A stretch of 64,000 bases of DNA, from the NCBI GenBank assembly GCA_034660035.1, contig JAYEIJ010000062.1:17467-81466 (forward strand), in the 5' to 3' direction. Below are positions 8,390 through 17,165 of the stretch, piece after piece. Source of the stretch: JAHEEL01 sp034660035 (GTDB lineage: Bacteria > Actinomycetota > Acidimicrobiia > Spongiisociales > UBA5794). Each line of letters opens with the position of its first letter. Positions within the stretch are counted from its first letter, which is position 1. The position numbers and the translations under genes are program-made. The notes under the pieces were generated by a model. That model saw only the letters and a list, made by a program, of their open reading frames with translations. It searched no databases and had not been told where the DNA came from.

Positions 8390-10096
8390 ATGGATACGAA
8401 CACGATCGACATCGCGATTGCGTCCCTCAACGCCAACAAGACCCGGTGGGCCCGTCTGCCCATTGCGACGAAGATCTATCTCCTCGACGACATGCGCAGG
8501 CGCGTGGGGACCGTGGCCCATGAATGGGTCGAAGCGGCCGCGGTTGCGAAACAGATTCCGACCGGTTCGCAGCTTGTGGGCGAGGAATGGACGAGCGGCC
8601 CGTATGCCCTTGCAGCCGGTGCCGCTGCCATCGCCGACACGCTCCGACGTATCGAAGACGGCACACCCATCCTCGAGGGTTTCTCCAGCAAGAAGATGGC
8701 CGACGGGCAACTCGCGGTGCAGGTGTTTCCTGCGAACTTCGAGGACCGTCTCTTCCTCAGCGGTCACACCGCAGAGGTCTGGATGAGGCCCGGCGTCGAG
8801 GAGGAAGACCTCGAACGAGGGGCAGCATCGTTCTACCGCACACACGACCCAGAAGGTTCCGTCACGCTGGTGCTCGGCGCCGGCAACATCGCATCCATCG
8901 CGCCACTCGACGTTCTCACCGAACTCTTCAACTACGGCTCCGTGACAGCGGTGAAACTCAATCCGGTCAACGCCTACCTCGGCCCCTTCCTCGAAGAGAT
9001 CTTCGGCTCATTCGTCGATGGCGGATTCGTACGCTTCGTCCACGGAGGCACCGAGGAAGGCGTCTATCTCACCCGACACGACCTCATCGAACACATTCAT
9101 GTCACCGGGGCCGCCACAACGCACGACGCGATCGTGTACGGCGTCGGTGAGGAGGGCGCTCGTCGGAAGATCGCTGACGAACCGGTCAACTCCACGCCTG
9201 TGACGAGTGAACTGGGCGGGGTTGGACCGACGATCGTCGCGGGCGGTGAGTGGTCCGACGCCGATCTGCGCTATCAGGCCGCGCACATCATGAGTCAGAA
9301 GCTGCACAACCACGGGTTCAACTGCATCGCATGCCAGGTTCTGGTTCTTCCCGAGGAGTGGGACCAGGCCGACGCGCTTCTAGATGCCATGCGGGCCGTG
9401 GTGGTCGACCTCGGCCAGCGAGGCGCCTACTACCCGGGTGCCAGAGAGCGCCACAGCGCTGCCGTCGCCGCTCACGAAGATGCAGAGATCCTGACCGATG
9501 GTGAGGGACCGGTGACGTTCATCACCGACCTCGACCCGGCCGCGAGCGATGACATCTGCTTCACCACCGAGTTCTTCGGTGCCGTGCTGGGCGTGGTTCG
9601 CCTGCCGGGGTCCACCACGGAAGAGTTCCTTGAGAACGCCGTGAAGTTCGCGAACGAAACGCTGGACGGCAACCTGGGAGCGAATCTGATCATCCACCCG
9701 GCTACCGCCAAGCGAGATCCAGAGGCGTTGGAAGCCGCGATCCACGACCTCCGTTACGGAACGATCGCGGTGAACTCCTGGGTTGGTATCGCCTTCGCTA
9801 TGAACCGGGCGACCTGGGGAGCGTTTCCCGGCAACCCTCGCAACGATATCGCATCGGGAACCGGTGTGGTCCACAACTCCCTCATGCTCGAAGACACCGA
9901 GCGCACGGTGGTCCGCGGCGCGTTCGCACCGTTCCCGCGAACGCTGCGGCAGGGCGTGGTTCACACTGAGCCCACTCCACCGTTCTTCGTCACCAACCGT
10001 CGGGCAGCGCACCTCGGCGAGCTACTGACCGAAGCCGTCGTGAGCGGATCACGGAAGAACCTCCCTGCGATCGTTGCGACGGCGATGCGCGGTTAG
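8390..10096 (+). CDS. Aldehyde dehydrogenase family protein
   Basis: A 568-aa NAD(P)-dependent aldehyde dehydrogenase-fold enzyme, longer and more divergent than the usual 480-500 aa. The cofactor-binding region includes VLGAGNIASIAPLDVL. The general-base region is VTSELGGVGPTIV. The nucleophile is probably the first cysteine of HGFNCIACQVLV, in place of the usual GQxC. Substrate unknown. The ATG at 8390 is preferred over the ATG at 8384 because TACCGT lies 7 bases before it. Its stop overlaps the convergent maf stop by 4 bases (TTAG). Confidence 0.85.
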   Translation: MDTNTIDIAIASLNANKTRWARLPIATKIYLLDDMRRRVGTVAHEWVEAAAVAKQIPTGSQLVGEEWTSGPYALAAGAAAIADTLRRIEDGTPILEGFSSKKMADGQLAVQVFPANFEDRLFLSGHTAEVWMRPGVEEEDLERGAASFYRTHDPEGSVTLVLGAGNIASIAPLDVLTELFNYGSVTAVKLNPVNAYLGPFLEEIFGSFVDGGFVRFVHGGTEEGVYLTRHDLIEHIHVTGAATTHDAIVYGVGEEGARRKIADEPVNSTPVTSELGGVGPTIVAGGEWSDADLRYQAAHIMSQKLHNHGFNCIACQVLVLPEEWDQADALLDAMRAVVVDLGQRGAYYPGARERHSAAVAAHEDAEILTDGEGPVTFITDLDPAASDDICFTTEFFGAVLGVVRLPGSTTEEFLENAVKFANETLDGNLGANLIIHPATAKRDPEALEAAIHDLRYGTIAVNSWVGIAFAMNRATWGAFPGNPRNDIASGTGVVHNSLMLEDTERTVVRGAFAPFPRTLRQGVVHTEPTPPFFVTNRRAAHLGELLTEAVVSGSRKNLPAIVATAMRG

Positions 10097-10665
10097 CGGG
10101 TAGGCTCGATCCCCGCCCTGCGAAGCGCCGCGACGATCGGCTTCAGCGGCAGTCCGATCACGTTGCTTCTCGAGCCCGCAACACCGCTCACGAAACGCGC
10201 TCCCTCGCCCTGAAGCGCGTACGCACCCGCCTTGTCGAGCGGCTCGCCCGATTCCGCGTAGGCGTCGGCCTCCTCCCGCGTCACGGAACGCATCGACACC
10301 AGCGACGTGTCGAAACCGTCCTCGATGACGGTCCCGTCGGCGGCGATCGCCCAACCCGTGAGCACGAGATGTGTTCGGCCCGCAATGGAGAGGAGCATGT
10401 CCGCTGCGCCGGCGTTGTCCGTCGGCTTCCCGAGAATCAGGCCATCGAGAACCACCGTCGTATCGGCACCAAGAGCGACCAGTCCATCCCTTGCTTCGGC
10501 TGCGATCGCCTTCTCCCCGGCAAGGCGTACGACCATGCGATCCGGCTCTTCATCCCTCAGGATCTGCTCGTCGACATCGGGTGATCGGATGGAGAACTCG
10601 AAGCCGGCCGCCGACAGCAGCAACCTTCGGCGGGGTGATGAACTTGCGAGGATCAGGCGGGTCAC
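10093..10665 (-). CDS. maf: Maf-like nucleotide pyrophosphatase
   Basis: A 190-aa house-cleaning nucleoside-triphosphate pyrophosphatase. The N-terminal LILASSSPRRRLLL motif, ALGADTTVVLDG, GKP and GAYALQGEGA are all present. Maf proteins hydrolyse non-canonical or methylated nucleotides and affect septation. GTG at 10665 puts the ASSSPRR motif in its usual place near residue 6; the longer frame adds unrelated sequence. Confidence 0.92.
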   Translation of the reverse strand: MTRLILASSSPRRRLLLSAAGFEFSIRSPDVDEQILRDEEPDRMVVRLAGEKAIAAEARDGLVALGADTTVVLDGLILGKPTDNAGAADMLLSIAGRTHLVLTGWAIAADGTVIEDGFDTSLVSMRSVTREEADAYAESGEPLDKAGAYALQGEGARFVSGVAGSRSNVIGLPLKPIVAALRRAGIEPTR

Positions 10666-10729
10666 GTACCCATGTTCGCAGGGTCCCGTGTAGATGAGGT
10701 ACGGTTGCTTCCATCCGCCCGGAGGATCC

Positions 10730-11875
10730 ATGCGTCGCACCGTCTTCGAAACCGATCACGACATCTTCCGGCAGAGCGTCGAGCACTTCGTCGAAACCGA
10801 GATCGTTCCTTTCCATGAGCACTGGAGCGCCGAGGGGAAGATCGACAAGTCGATGTTCCGGGCAGCCGGCGGTCGGGGTTTGCTCGGGATGGCGGTTCCC
10901 GAGCGCTACGGAGGCGGTGGCGTCGACGACTTCCGCTACAACGCCGTCATCGACGAGGTCGTGACCGCTTCCGGCGCGGCAGCCTCCGGCGTGTGCATAA
11001 CGCTCCACAACGATGTCTGCATCCCCTATTTCATCTCATACGCGAACGAAGAGCAACAGGAACGATGGTTCCCGGGGCTCGTATCGGGCGACCTCATGAC
11101 GGCGATCGCCATGACCGAACCCGGTACCGGTTCGGATCTGGCAGCGATCGCCACAACCGCCACCGTCGACGGCGATGACTACGTCGTCAACGGTTCGAAG
11201 ACCTTCATCACGAGTGGCATCAACGCGGACCTCGTGATCATCGTGGCGCGAACCGGGCCGGACCCTCACGGAGGCCTCACGCTCCTCGTCATCGAAGAAG
11301 GCATGGACGGTTTCGAGAGGGGTCGGAACCTCGACAAGATCGGGATGCACGCTCAGGACACGGCGGAGATGTTCTTCTCTGATGTCCGGGTCCCCATCGC
11401 GAATCGTCTCGGTTCGGAGGGGATGGGCTTTGTGCAACTCATCGGCAACCTCCCCCAGGAACGCCTCAGCATCGCGATCGGGGCGGTAGCCGCCGCCGAG
11501 GCCGCGCTGTCACTGACGATCGAGTACGCGAGGGAACGAACGGCGTTCGGCCGTCCCATCGGTCGCTTCCAGCACAACCGGTTCGTGCTCGCCGAGTTGA
11601 AGACCGAGGTCGACATCGGGCGCGTGTTCGTTGATCGACTGCTGGCGGAACACGTGGCCGGCATGCTGACGATCGAACAAGCGGCAGAGGCGAAGTGGTG
11701 GACGACGGAGATGCTCCGCCGGGTGGTCGATGCTGGCGTGCAGATGCATGGCGGGTACGGTTACATGGCGGAGTACCCGATCGCACAGGCCTACCTGGAT
11801 GCCAGGGTCCAGACGATCTACGGTGGAACCACCGAGATCATGAAGGAGATCATCGGACGGGGATTGGGTCTCTGA
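10730..11875 (+). CDS. Acyl-CoA dehydrogenase
   Basis: FAD-dependent acyl-CoA dehydrogenase, 381 aa. FAD/substrate motifs AMTEPGTGSDLAAI and GSKTFITSG are intact. The C-terminus reads QTIYGGTTEIMKEIIGRGLG. The position that is Glu in YEGT-type enzymes is Gly, so the catalytic Glu is probably elsewhere in the fold, as in long-chain type enzymes. Start at 10730 follows GGAGG by 4 bases. Transcribed divergently from maf. Chain-length preference not readable. Confidence 0.9.
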   Translation: MRRTVFETDHDIFRQSVEHFVETEIVPFHEHWSAEGKIDKSMFRAAGGRGLLGMAVPERYGGGGVDDFRYNAVIDEVVTASGAAASGVCITLHNDVCIPYFISYANEEQQERWFPGLVSGDLMTAIAMTEPGTGSDLAAIATTATVDGDDYVVNGSKTFITSGINADLVIIVARTGPDPHGGLTLLVIEEGMDGFERGRNLDKIGMHAQDTAEMFFSDVRVPIANRLGSEGMGFVQLIGNLPQERLSIAIGAVAAAEAALSLTIEYARERTAFGRPIGRFQHNRFVLAELKTEVDIGRVFVDRLLAEHVAGMLTIEQAAEAKWWTTEMLRRVVDAGVQMHGGYGYMAEYPIAQAYLDARVQTIYGGTTEIMKEIIGRGLGL

Positions 11876-11993
11876 ATTCGTGTATCTGAGTAGCCGAGGC
11901 AGACGGGCAAGCGATGAACTGCGACCAAAGGGCAAGATTGGGGAGTCTTCACCCGTCACCAGATACAAAGCCGGGCCGCGAATTGTTGTGTCG

Positions 11994-12021
11994 TGATACG
12001 GACTACGGATTACGGACTACG
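11994..12021. repeat. Tandem heptamer array, consensus GAxTACG
   Basis: Units TGATACG, GACTACG, GATTACG, GACTACG in exact 7-base register. Related in reverse complement to the array at 24993-25027. Confidence 0.8.
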
Positions 12022-12050
12022 GCGCCGCAGGCGCCAGACAGGGAGATGGA

Positions 12051-12209
12051 ATGGATCGGATCAACGGCACTGTCGTGGCCCTCGTTGCCACTATCGTCAT
12101 CGTTCTCGCCTGGATGTTCTTCTCGGTTGCAGCAGCCCTCGCCACCACATTTCTCGCCGGTGGTGCAGTCGCTCTAGCAGCAGTCCTGAAAGGAAAGTAC
12201 GGCGGCTAG
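12051..12209 (+). CDS. Small membrane protein, 52 aa
   Basis: Unrecognised short gene. It reads MDRINGTVVALVATIVIVLA and continues as an almost unbroken hydrophobic stretch of about 40 residues, likely two short membrane helices, ending in KGKYGG. GGGAG lies 5 bases before the ATG, and third codon positions are mostly G or C in the first two-thirds, as in real genes here. It sits between two heptamer arrays. Function unknown. Confidence 0.6.
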   Translation: MDRINGTVVALVATIVIVLAWMFFSVAAALATTFLAGGAVALAAVLKGKYGG

Positions 12210-12227
12210 CGCCCGCCCGGTTTCGGG

Positions 12228-12248
12228 TACTGACTACCGAATACCGAC
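12228..12248. repeat. Short heptamer array
   Basis: Three units TACTGAC, TACCGAA, TACCGAC in register, just before the convergent gcdH end. Confidence 0.55.
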
Positions 12249-12268
12249 GACATCGCCGAAGGCGATCC

Positions 12269-13453
12269 TCAGTTGAACGCAGGGATACCTGTGATGGCTT
12301 GGCCGAGCACGAGCGTGTGGACCTCGTTGGTCCCCTCGTAGGTGATCACCGATTCGAGATTGTTCATGTGCCGGATGACGGGGTATTCGAGCGTGATCCC
12401 GTTGGCGCCGAGGATGCTCCGGGCTTCACGAGCCACCTCGAGTCCGGATCGAACGTTCTCCATCTTCCCGAAGCTGATCTGTTCCGACGTGAGCGTTCCG
12501 TCGTCGTGCTTGCGTCCCAAATGGACCGAGAGGAGCATCGACTGATTCACCTTCACCATCATCTCCGTGAGTTTGCGCTGCGTGAGTTGGAACGAGGCGA
12601 TCGGGCGTCCGAACTGGATCCGGTCCTTCGCATAGGCCAACGCCGTTTCGTAGCTCGCACGGCCGGCGCCCACAGCACCGAAGAGGATCCCGAAGCGGGC
12701 CTCGTTGAGACATGCCAACGGCCCTTTGAGTCCGACGACGTCGGGGAGCACCGCGTCTTCGGGTAGTCGAACGCTGTCGAGGACGAGTTCCGACGTGATC
12801 GACGCACGAAGAGACAGCTTGTGGTGGATGTTGTTCGCCGAGAACCCCTGCGTGTCGGTGGGAACGATGAATCCACGAATGCCCTCATCTGTCTGGGCCC
12901 ACACGACGGCCACGTCGGCGATACCCCCGTTCGTGATCCACATCTTCGTGCCATCGAGGATCCAGTCCGAACCGTCACGGCGGGCCCGGGTCTTCATCGA
13001 ACTTGGGTCTGAGCCGGCATCGGCCTCGGTGAGTCCGAAACAGCCGACGATGTCCCCGGCGGCCATGCCGGGGAGCCATCGCTGTTTCTGTTCCTCTGAA
13101 CCGAACGCCCAGATCGGGTACATCGCAAGCGATCCCTGTACGGACACGAAGCTGCGGATGCCCGAGTCTCCGGCCTCGAGTTCAGTGCAAGCCAGGCCGT
13201 AGCTGACGGCGTTCGTTCCGGCGCAGCCGTATCCATCGAGGTGCATGCCGAAGAGTCCGAGCGCACCCATCTCCTTGGCGAGTTCCTTGGGAAGCGTCCC
13301 TTCTTCGAACCAGTCGGCTACGTAAGGGAGGACCCGGTCGCCGACGAACTCCCGGACGGTGTCACGAATGAGGCGCTCTTCGTCGTCGAGGAGTGCGTCG
13401 ATCTGGAGGAAGTCGTGCGGGGTTTCGCCCCCGGGGCGGATCATGGAGCTCAT
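12269..13453 (-). CDS. Glutaryl-CoA dehydrogenase-like acyl-CoA dehydrogenase
   Basis: A 394-aa FAD enzyme. The C-terminal TYEGTNEVHTLVLGQAITG is nearly the glutaryl-CoA dehydrogenase signature, with the catalytic Glu in YEGT. IRSFVSVQGSLAMYPI keeps the arginine that in human GCDH contacts the substrate gamma-carboxylate. Expected to oxidise and decarboxylate glutaryl-CoA to crotonyl-CoA in lysine/tryptophan breakdown. ATG at 13453 is 10 bases past the mscS stop; a second ATG at 13444 is possible. Last gene of rnhB-mscS-gcdH. Confidence 0.85.
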   Translation of the reverse strand: MSSMIRPGGETPHDFLQIDALLDDEERLIRDTVREFVGDRVLPYVADWFEEGTLPKELAKEMGALGLFGMHLDGYGCAGTNAVSYGLACTELEAGDSGIRSFVSVQGSLAMYPIWAFGSEEQKQRWLPGMAAGDIVGCFGLTEADAGSDPSSMKTRARRDGSDWILDGTKMWITNGGIADVAVVWAQTDEGIRGFIVPTDTQGFSANNIHHKLSLRASITSELVLDSVRLPEDAVLPDVVGLKGPLACLNEARFGILFGAVGAGRASYETALAYAKDRIQFGRPIASFQLTQRKLTEMMVKVNQSMLLSVHLGRKHDDGTLTSEQISFGKMENVRSGLEVAREARSILGANGITLEYPVIRHMNNLESVITYEGTNEVHTLVLGQAITGIPAFN

Positions 13454-13463
13454 GACCCTCAGC

Positions 13464-14336
13464 CTACAGGCCGGGGGCCTCCGGTCGGCTGTCTGGATCG
13501 CCCCACCAGAGCGTGCGCTGGGGGAAGGCGATGACGATGCCTTCTCGAGCGAAGGCCCGAGCCACGGTCCTTGCGACACCATCCACAGCCCGATACTGAT
13601 CGAGCACAAGAGGATCGTGCCAGAACAGCAGTCGGAACTCTACGGCGTGATCCCCGAACTCCGCGACGAGCGCTTCCGGCGCAGGTTCGGCATGCGCCAG
13701 CTTGCAGGCTTCAGTAGCCTCTTCGAGGACCTGTTTCGCGTGATCCAGGTCGGTGCCGTATGCCACGCCGACATTGAGCGTCGATCGGCGACTGCCCAGG
13801 TCCGTCAGATTGACGACGGGGTTGTCGATCACCATCTTGTTGGGGATGTGGACGTTCTCGCCGTCGATCGTCTCGATGACGACGGTTCTTCCCGTGATCT
13901 CGAGGACGGTACCGGTTCCACTCTCGGTCACGATCTGGTCCCCTGCTGCGAACATCGGTGCGCTCTGGAGGACGAGCCCGGAGGAGAAGTTGTCCATCAA
14001 CCTGCGGCCGGCGAAGAACACCACCACGCCGATCACGAGGATGAGCAACAGAGCAGGTCCGATGTCGATGCCGAGAAGCACGATGGCGTAGATGATCCCG
14101 ACGAGTATGACGACCCAACCGGAGGCTCTCGCTATCAGGGAGGCTACCTCCTCGGACAGATGAGGGAAACGAAGGAGAGCCTTCCGCAGCACGTGCCGCA
14201 GCAGTCGGGCGAGGATGAGCGACACGACGACCACCAGGCCGGCCCAGACGAAGTCCCAGGCCGTCATCTGGTCGGCATTGACGAGATCCTCCAGTTGCTC
14301 GGTGCTCGGAATCGGTACCTGGGTCCAGATCCTCAT
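13464..14336 (-). CDS. Small-conductance mechanosensitive channel (MscS family)
   Basis: A 290-aa membrane protein with three or four N-terminal helices, a pore-lining helix rich in Gly and Ala (VIGVVVFFAGRRLMDNFSSG), and the MscS beta domain ITGRTVVIETIDGENVHIPN followed by the alpha/beta domain. Such channels release solutes on hypo-osmotic shock. Start overlaps the rnhB stop as ATGA, indicating translational coupling. Confidence 0.93.
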   Translation of the reverse strand: MRIWTQVPIPSTEQLEDLVNADQMTAWDFVWAGLVVVVSLILARLLRHVLRKALLRFPHLSEEVASLIARASGWVVILVGIIYAIVLLGIDIGPALLLILVIGVVVFFAGRRLMDNFSSGLVLQSAPMFAAGDQIVTESGTGTVLEITGRTVVIETIDGENVHIPNKMVIDNPVVNLTDLGSRRSTLNVGVAYGTDLDHAKQVLEEATEACKLAHAEPAPEALVAEFGDHAVEFRLLFWHDPLVLDQYRAVDGVARTVARAFAREGIVIAFPQRTLWWGDPDSRPEAPGL

Positions 14337-15037
14337 GTGCGAACCCCTGCGAACAACCGCTCCTGGCCACCGGGCGCCGTCCGGCGAACTCCCGACCACG
14401 GCAGATCGTCGATGAACGACCAACTCGTCCGATGGATCACGGTCGGCCCGGATGCGGAGAGAGCAGCGCGGTGGCGGGGGCAGGGGTAGCCCTTGTTCCG
14501 ATCGAAGTCGAACCCGGGGAAAGATGGCGCCATCGTTCGCATCAGCCGATCACGTGTCACCTTCGCCAGGATGGATGCTGCAGCGATCGTCAGCGATGTG
14601 GCATCTCCGCCCACGATCGTTCTCGTGTTGCCGGTGTCGACGAAGTCCCAGCGGCCATCGACGAGGACCCGGTCCGGTTCAACACCCAAGCCCCCGAGCG
14701 CTCGCCTGGCAGCGAGTCGCTGAGCAGCGGACATGCCGAGTCGATCGCATTCCTCGGGGGAAGCATGGCCGATGCTCCACGCCGCGCACCAGTTCGCGAC
14801 GCGCGCGAAAAGGCCTTCGCGTTCGCGTTCGTTGAGCATCTTTGAATCGCGGATCTTGTAGATGCGCTTCCCGGTCGGAACGACCGCGGCTGCCACCGTG
14901 AGGGGTCCGGCCCATGATCCTCGCCCAACCTCATCCACCCCGGCGACGATGCGGTCTCCGTCGGCCCACAGTTCACGCTCCACGGCAAGGCCGGGTGCCT
15001 TTGAGCGAATCGATGGGCGCAGTCGGGTGGAACTCAC
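14333..15037 (-). CDS. rnhB: Ribonuclease HII
   Basis: Removes ribonucleotides from RNA-DNA hybrids, 234 aa. Catalytic motif AGVDEVGRGSWAGP and the second-acid region GGDATSLTIAAASILAKV are intact. GTG at 15037 is chosen because TATCCT lies 6 bases upstream (leaderless) and it gives a normal-length N-terminus. First gene of an operon with mscS and the glutaryl-CoA dehydrogenase-like gene. Confidence 0.93.
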   Translation of the reverse strand: MSSTRLRPSIRSKAPGLAVERELWADGDRIVAGVDEVGRGSWAGPLTVAAAVVPTGKRIYKIRDSKMLNEREREGLFARVANWCAAWSIGHASPEECDRLGMSAAQRLAARRALGGLGVEPDRVLVDGRWDFVDTGNTRTIVGGDATSLTIAAASILAKVTRDRLMRTMAPSFPGFDFDRNKGYPCPRHRAALSASGPTVIHRTSWSFIDDLPWSGVRRTAPGGQERLFAGVRT

Positions 15038-15043
15038 GAGACG

Positions 15044-15049
15044 AGGATA
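15044..15049 (-). promoter_or_regulatory. Leaderless -10 element for rnhB
   Basis: TATCCT on the minus strand, 6 bases before the GTG at 15037; no Shine-Dalgarno. Confidence 0.5.
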
Positions 15050-15072
15050 CCCCCTTCGGCCCCCAGGACCGC

Positions 15073-15624
15073 TCAGTTGTTCCTTGGGTCGATCGGGTAG
15101 TTGGCGTACCGGGCGATGTGCGCCTCCTGCCTCAGCAAAACCCGTCGCCACAAGGTCGTCGGAACCGGATCGAATACGTCATCGACCGATCCTTCAACCG
15201 GGAACCACGATCCGATGCCCAGTTCCATCTCCAGTTGGCCTGCGCCCCATCCCGCGTATCCCGAGAAGACTCGCATCTCCTCGAGACCGTCGACATCGTC
15301 CGGATCACGGGAGACGTCCACGAACCCTACGAAGTCGGGGGTCGGCTGCCAGATGTCGTCTGCAGCGATTCCCGGCCGATGCGCCACACCGATCGCCGTC
15401 TCCGGTTGGACGGGACCACCCTCGAAGACCCGGGCGGGAGGAGCCAGACGATCGCACCAGGCGGGCAGATGGTCTCTGACCTCCAGGTCCAGCGGCCGGT
15501 CGAGCACGACGCCCACAGCCCCGTTCTGGTCGTAGTCGACGAGCAAGACGACCGATCGGAAGAAGTTGGGATCAGCGAGAACGGGCGAAGCCACGAGAAG
15601 CATGCCGCGACGGAGTTCGGCCAT
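15073..15624 (-). CDS. YqgE/AlgH family protein (DUF179)
   Basis: A 183-aa protein with the family features: ELRRGMLLVASPVLADPNFF near the N-terminus, GAVGVVLDRPL, a central FEGGPVQPE and a late FSGYAGWGAGQLE. Function of the family is unsettled; in Pseudomonas it was linked to alginate regulation. Cytoplasmic, single domain. It lies 35 bases upstream of rnhB, which has its own predicted promoter. Confidence 0.92.
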   Translation of the reverse strand: MAELRRGMLLVASPVLADPNFFRSVVLLVDYDQNGAVGVVLDRPLDLEVRDHLPAWCDRLAPPARVFEGGPVQPETAIGVAHRPGIAADDIWQPTPDFVGFVDVSRDPDDVDGLEEMRVFSGYAGWGAGQLEMELGIGSWFPVEGSVDDVFDPVPTTLWRRVLLRQEAHIARYANYPIDPRNN

Positions 15625-15678
15625 GTCCGTAGGTTGGCAGGTTCGAGCGACGATTGCCGCTCTGCCGTGGCCTGATCG

Positions 15679-15858
15679 TCAGTGCGGAGCAGGGTCCCTG
15701 TCGGGGATGAGCGCTCCACCGGACAGAATCGAGATATGGCCGTCGTTCCACCGAACTTCGACGGTTCCGGCCTCCACCCGTTGGATGACCCCTCGCCGCG
15801 GCTCCCGCCCGACGACCTTGGTGAGGGTCTTGACTCGCTGGCCCTTGTGCAGACTCAT
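15679..15858 (-). CDS. Small DUF1918-like protein, 59 aa
   Basis: Short gene with a full GGAGG eight to nine bases before the ATG. It reads MSLHKGQRVKTLTKVVGREP, then RRGVIQRVEAGTVEVRWNDG and HISILSGGALIP. This is a small SH3-like barrel pattern resembling DUF1918 proteins, in which a WDDG turn is typical. Role unknown. Transcribed divergently from the PEBP gene. Confidence 0.75.
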   Translation of the reverse strand: MSLHKGQRVKTLTKVVGREPRRGVIQRVEAGTVEVRWNDGHISILSGGALIPDRDPAPH

Positions 15859-15991
15859 CGCAATGATCCTCCGTCGACTCTTGTCTCGATCTTACGTGAT
15901 ATCGGCTTCCCACGGGAGGGCCATTCGCCTCTCCTGCGGACGATTCGAGACCACCGTTCCGGGCCGCTATCGTCGGAGCCAGGAGGTGCCC

Positions 15992-16615
15992 ATGGAACTC
16001 TGGAGCAACGACTTCTCTGAAGGTGAGCCGATCCCCGGTGAGTTCGCCTTCTGTCTGCCTCATGCAGAACAGCACGCGACCTTCGGGTTGAACCGCAATC
16101 CACATCTGGCGTGGTCCGGCCTGCCCGAGGGGACTCGCAGTCTTGCGGTCATCTGTCACGACCGGCACGCGCCGACGAAACCCGACGACGTCAACGTCGA
16201 GAGCAGGGAGATCCCTGAAGATCTGCCGCGGGCGGACTTCTTCCACTGGCTGCTCTTGGGTCTCTCACCCGAGATCACGGAGATCGGTACCGCAGCGTGT
16301 TCGGACGGTGTCACAGAACGCGGCAAGGGCAGCGAGTCTCCGTTCGGTTGCCGACAGGGTATCAACGACTACACCGGCTGGTTCGCCGGAGATTCGGACA
16401 TGGAGGGTGACTACTACGGGTACGACGGGCCCTGCCCACCCTGGAACGACAGCCTGGTGCATCACTACCTGTTCACCCTCTTCGCTCTCGATACAGAGTC
16501 ATTCGAACTCCCCGATCGGTTCGGAGGCGCGGACGCCCGTGCAGCGATCGAGGGCCATGTCCTCGCATCTGCCGTCATCACCGGCACGTACACGCTGAAT
16601 CCGCGGCTGTCCTGA
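15992..16615 (+). CDS. YbhB/YbcL family PEBP-like protein
   Basis: A 207-aa phosphatidylethanolamine-binding-protein-fold protein. Seen: NPHLAWSGLPEGTRSLAVIC, then DFFHWLLLGL, a GPCPPWND segment and the terminal GTYTL strand. No signal peptide, so cytoplasmic. A long acidic insert rich in Tyr and Gly before GPCPPW is typical of this bacterial branch. Ribosome site AGGAGG 6 bases before the ATG at 15992; the longer frame is upstream antisense sequence. Confidence 0.9.
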   Translation: MELWSNDFSEGEPIPGEFAFCLPHAEQHATFGLNRNPHLAWSGLPEGTRSLAVICHDRHAPTKPDDVNVESREIPEDLPRADFFHWLLLGLSPEITEIGTAACSDGVTERGKGSESPFGCRQGINDYTGWFAGDSDMEGDYYGYDGPCPPWNDSLVHHYLFTLFALDTESFELPDRFGGADARAAIEGHVLASAVITGTYTLNPRLS

Positions 16616-16650
16616 ACGCGAGTCGTCGCTCGGTTGTTCGATTCTTGGTG

Positions 16651-16656
16651 TAGGTT
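16651..16656 (+). promoter_or_regulatory. Leaderless -10 element
   Basis: TAGGTT ends 7 bases before the ATG at 16664; no Shine-Dalgarno. Confidence 0.5.
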
Positions 16657-16663
16657 CGTTGGT

Positions 16664-17155
16664 ATGAACGTACGGCTCGCTCAGCATGATGATCTTGCGG
16701 CGATTGAGGAACTCACTCGCTGGGCTTGCTCGGAGGCGATCGGAGAGATGGTGCCCGAAACCGTCGTCGACACCGAGATCCGTCGCCGGTTCCGCAAGTC
16801 GATCCTCTCGGAACACCTCCTGGCCCGGCGGCTTCTCGTCGGTGCCGACTCCGCCGGACAACTCGAACTCGCCGTCATGATCAACGACAGGTCGGACCAC
16901 CTTGAGCTCGTCGGGGTCGTCGTTCCGATTCACCCCGGCGGAGCCGTCGACGGACGTTCCCTCGTGGATTCCCTCCGCTTGATGGGATGGGTCGGTCCGA
17001 TCTCATCGAGCGTCGCTCTCGGTCACACCGTCCAGGAACGCTTCCACGAAGCAGCGGGGTTCACGCCGGGCGAGATCACCATGGATCGAGTCGCCGGGCA
17101 CGAGGTATTCAGACGCGAGTGGTGGCTCGACCCTGTTCTCTCAGCCGCCGGGTAG
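16664..17155 (+). CDS. GNAT-like N-acetyltransferase fold protein
   Basis: A 163-aa protein that starts MNVRLAQHDDLAAIEELTRW, the usual beta1-alpha1 of a GNAT domain. The acetyl-CoA loop RxxGxG is not obvious, so catalysis is uncertain; it may be a degenerate member. The ATG at 16664 fits a leaderless transcript. Its stop codon TAG doubles as the first three bases of the adenosine deaminase -10 element. Confidence 0.6.
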   Translation: MNVRLAQHDDLAAIEELTRWACSEAIGEMVPETVVDTEIRRRFRKSILSEHLLARRLLVGADSAGQLELAVMINDRSDHLELVGVVVPIHPGGAVDGRSLVDSLRLMGWVGPISSSVALGHTVQERFHEAAGFTPGEITMDRVAGHEVFRREWWLDPVLSAAG

Positions 17156-17158
17156 TCT
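17153..17158 (+). promoter_or_regulatory. Leaderless -10 element for adenosine deaminase
   Basis: TAGTCT, 7 bases before the ATG at 17166. Its TAG is the stop codon of the upstream gene. Confidence 0.5.
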
Positions 17159-17165
17159 GCGCGGC

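Noticed and set aside
10093..10096. Frameshift between aldehyde dehydrogenase and maf
   Set aside because: They are convergent genes whose stops overlap as TTAG; both reading frames are complete.
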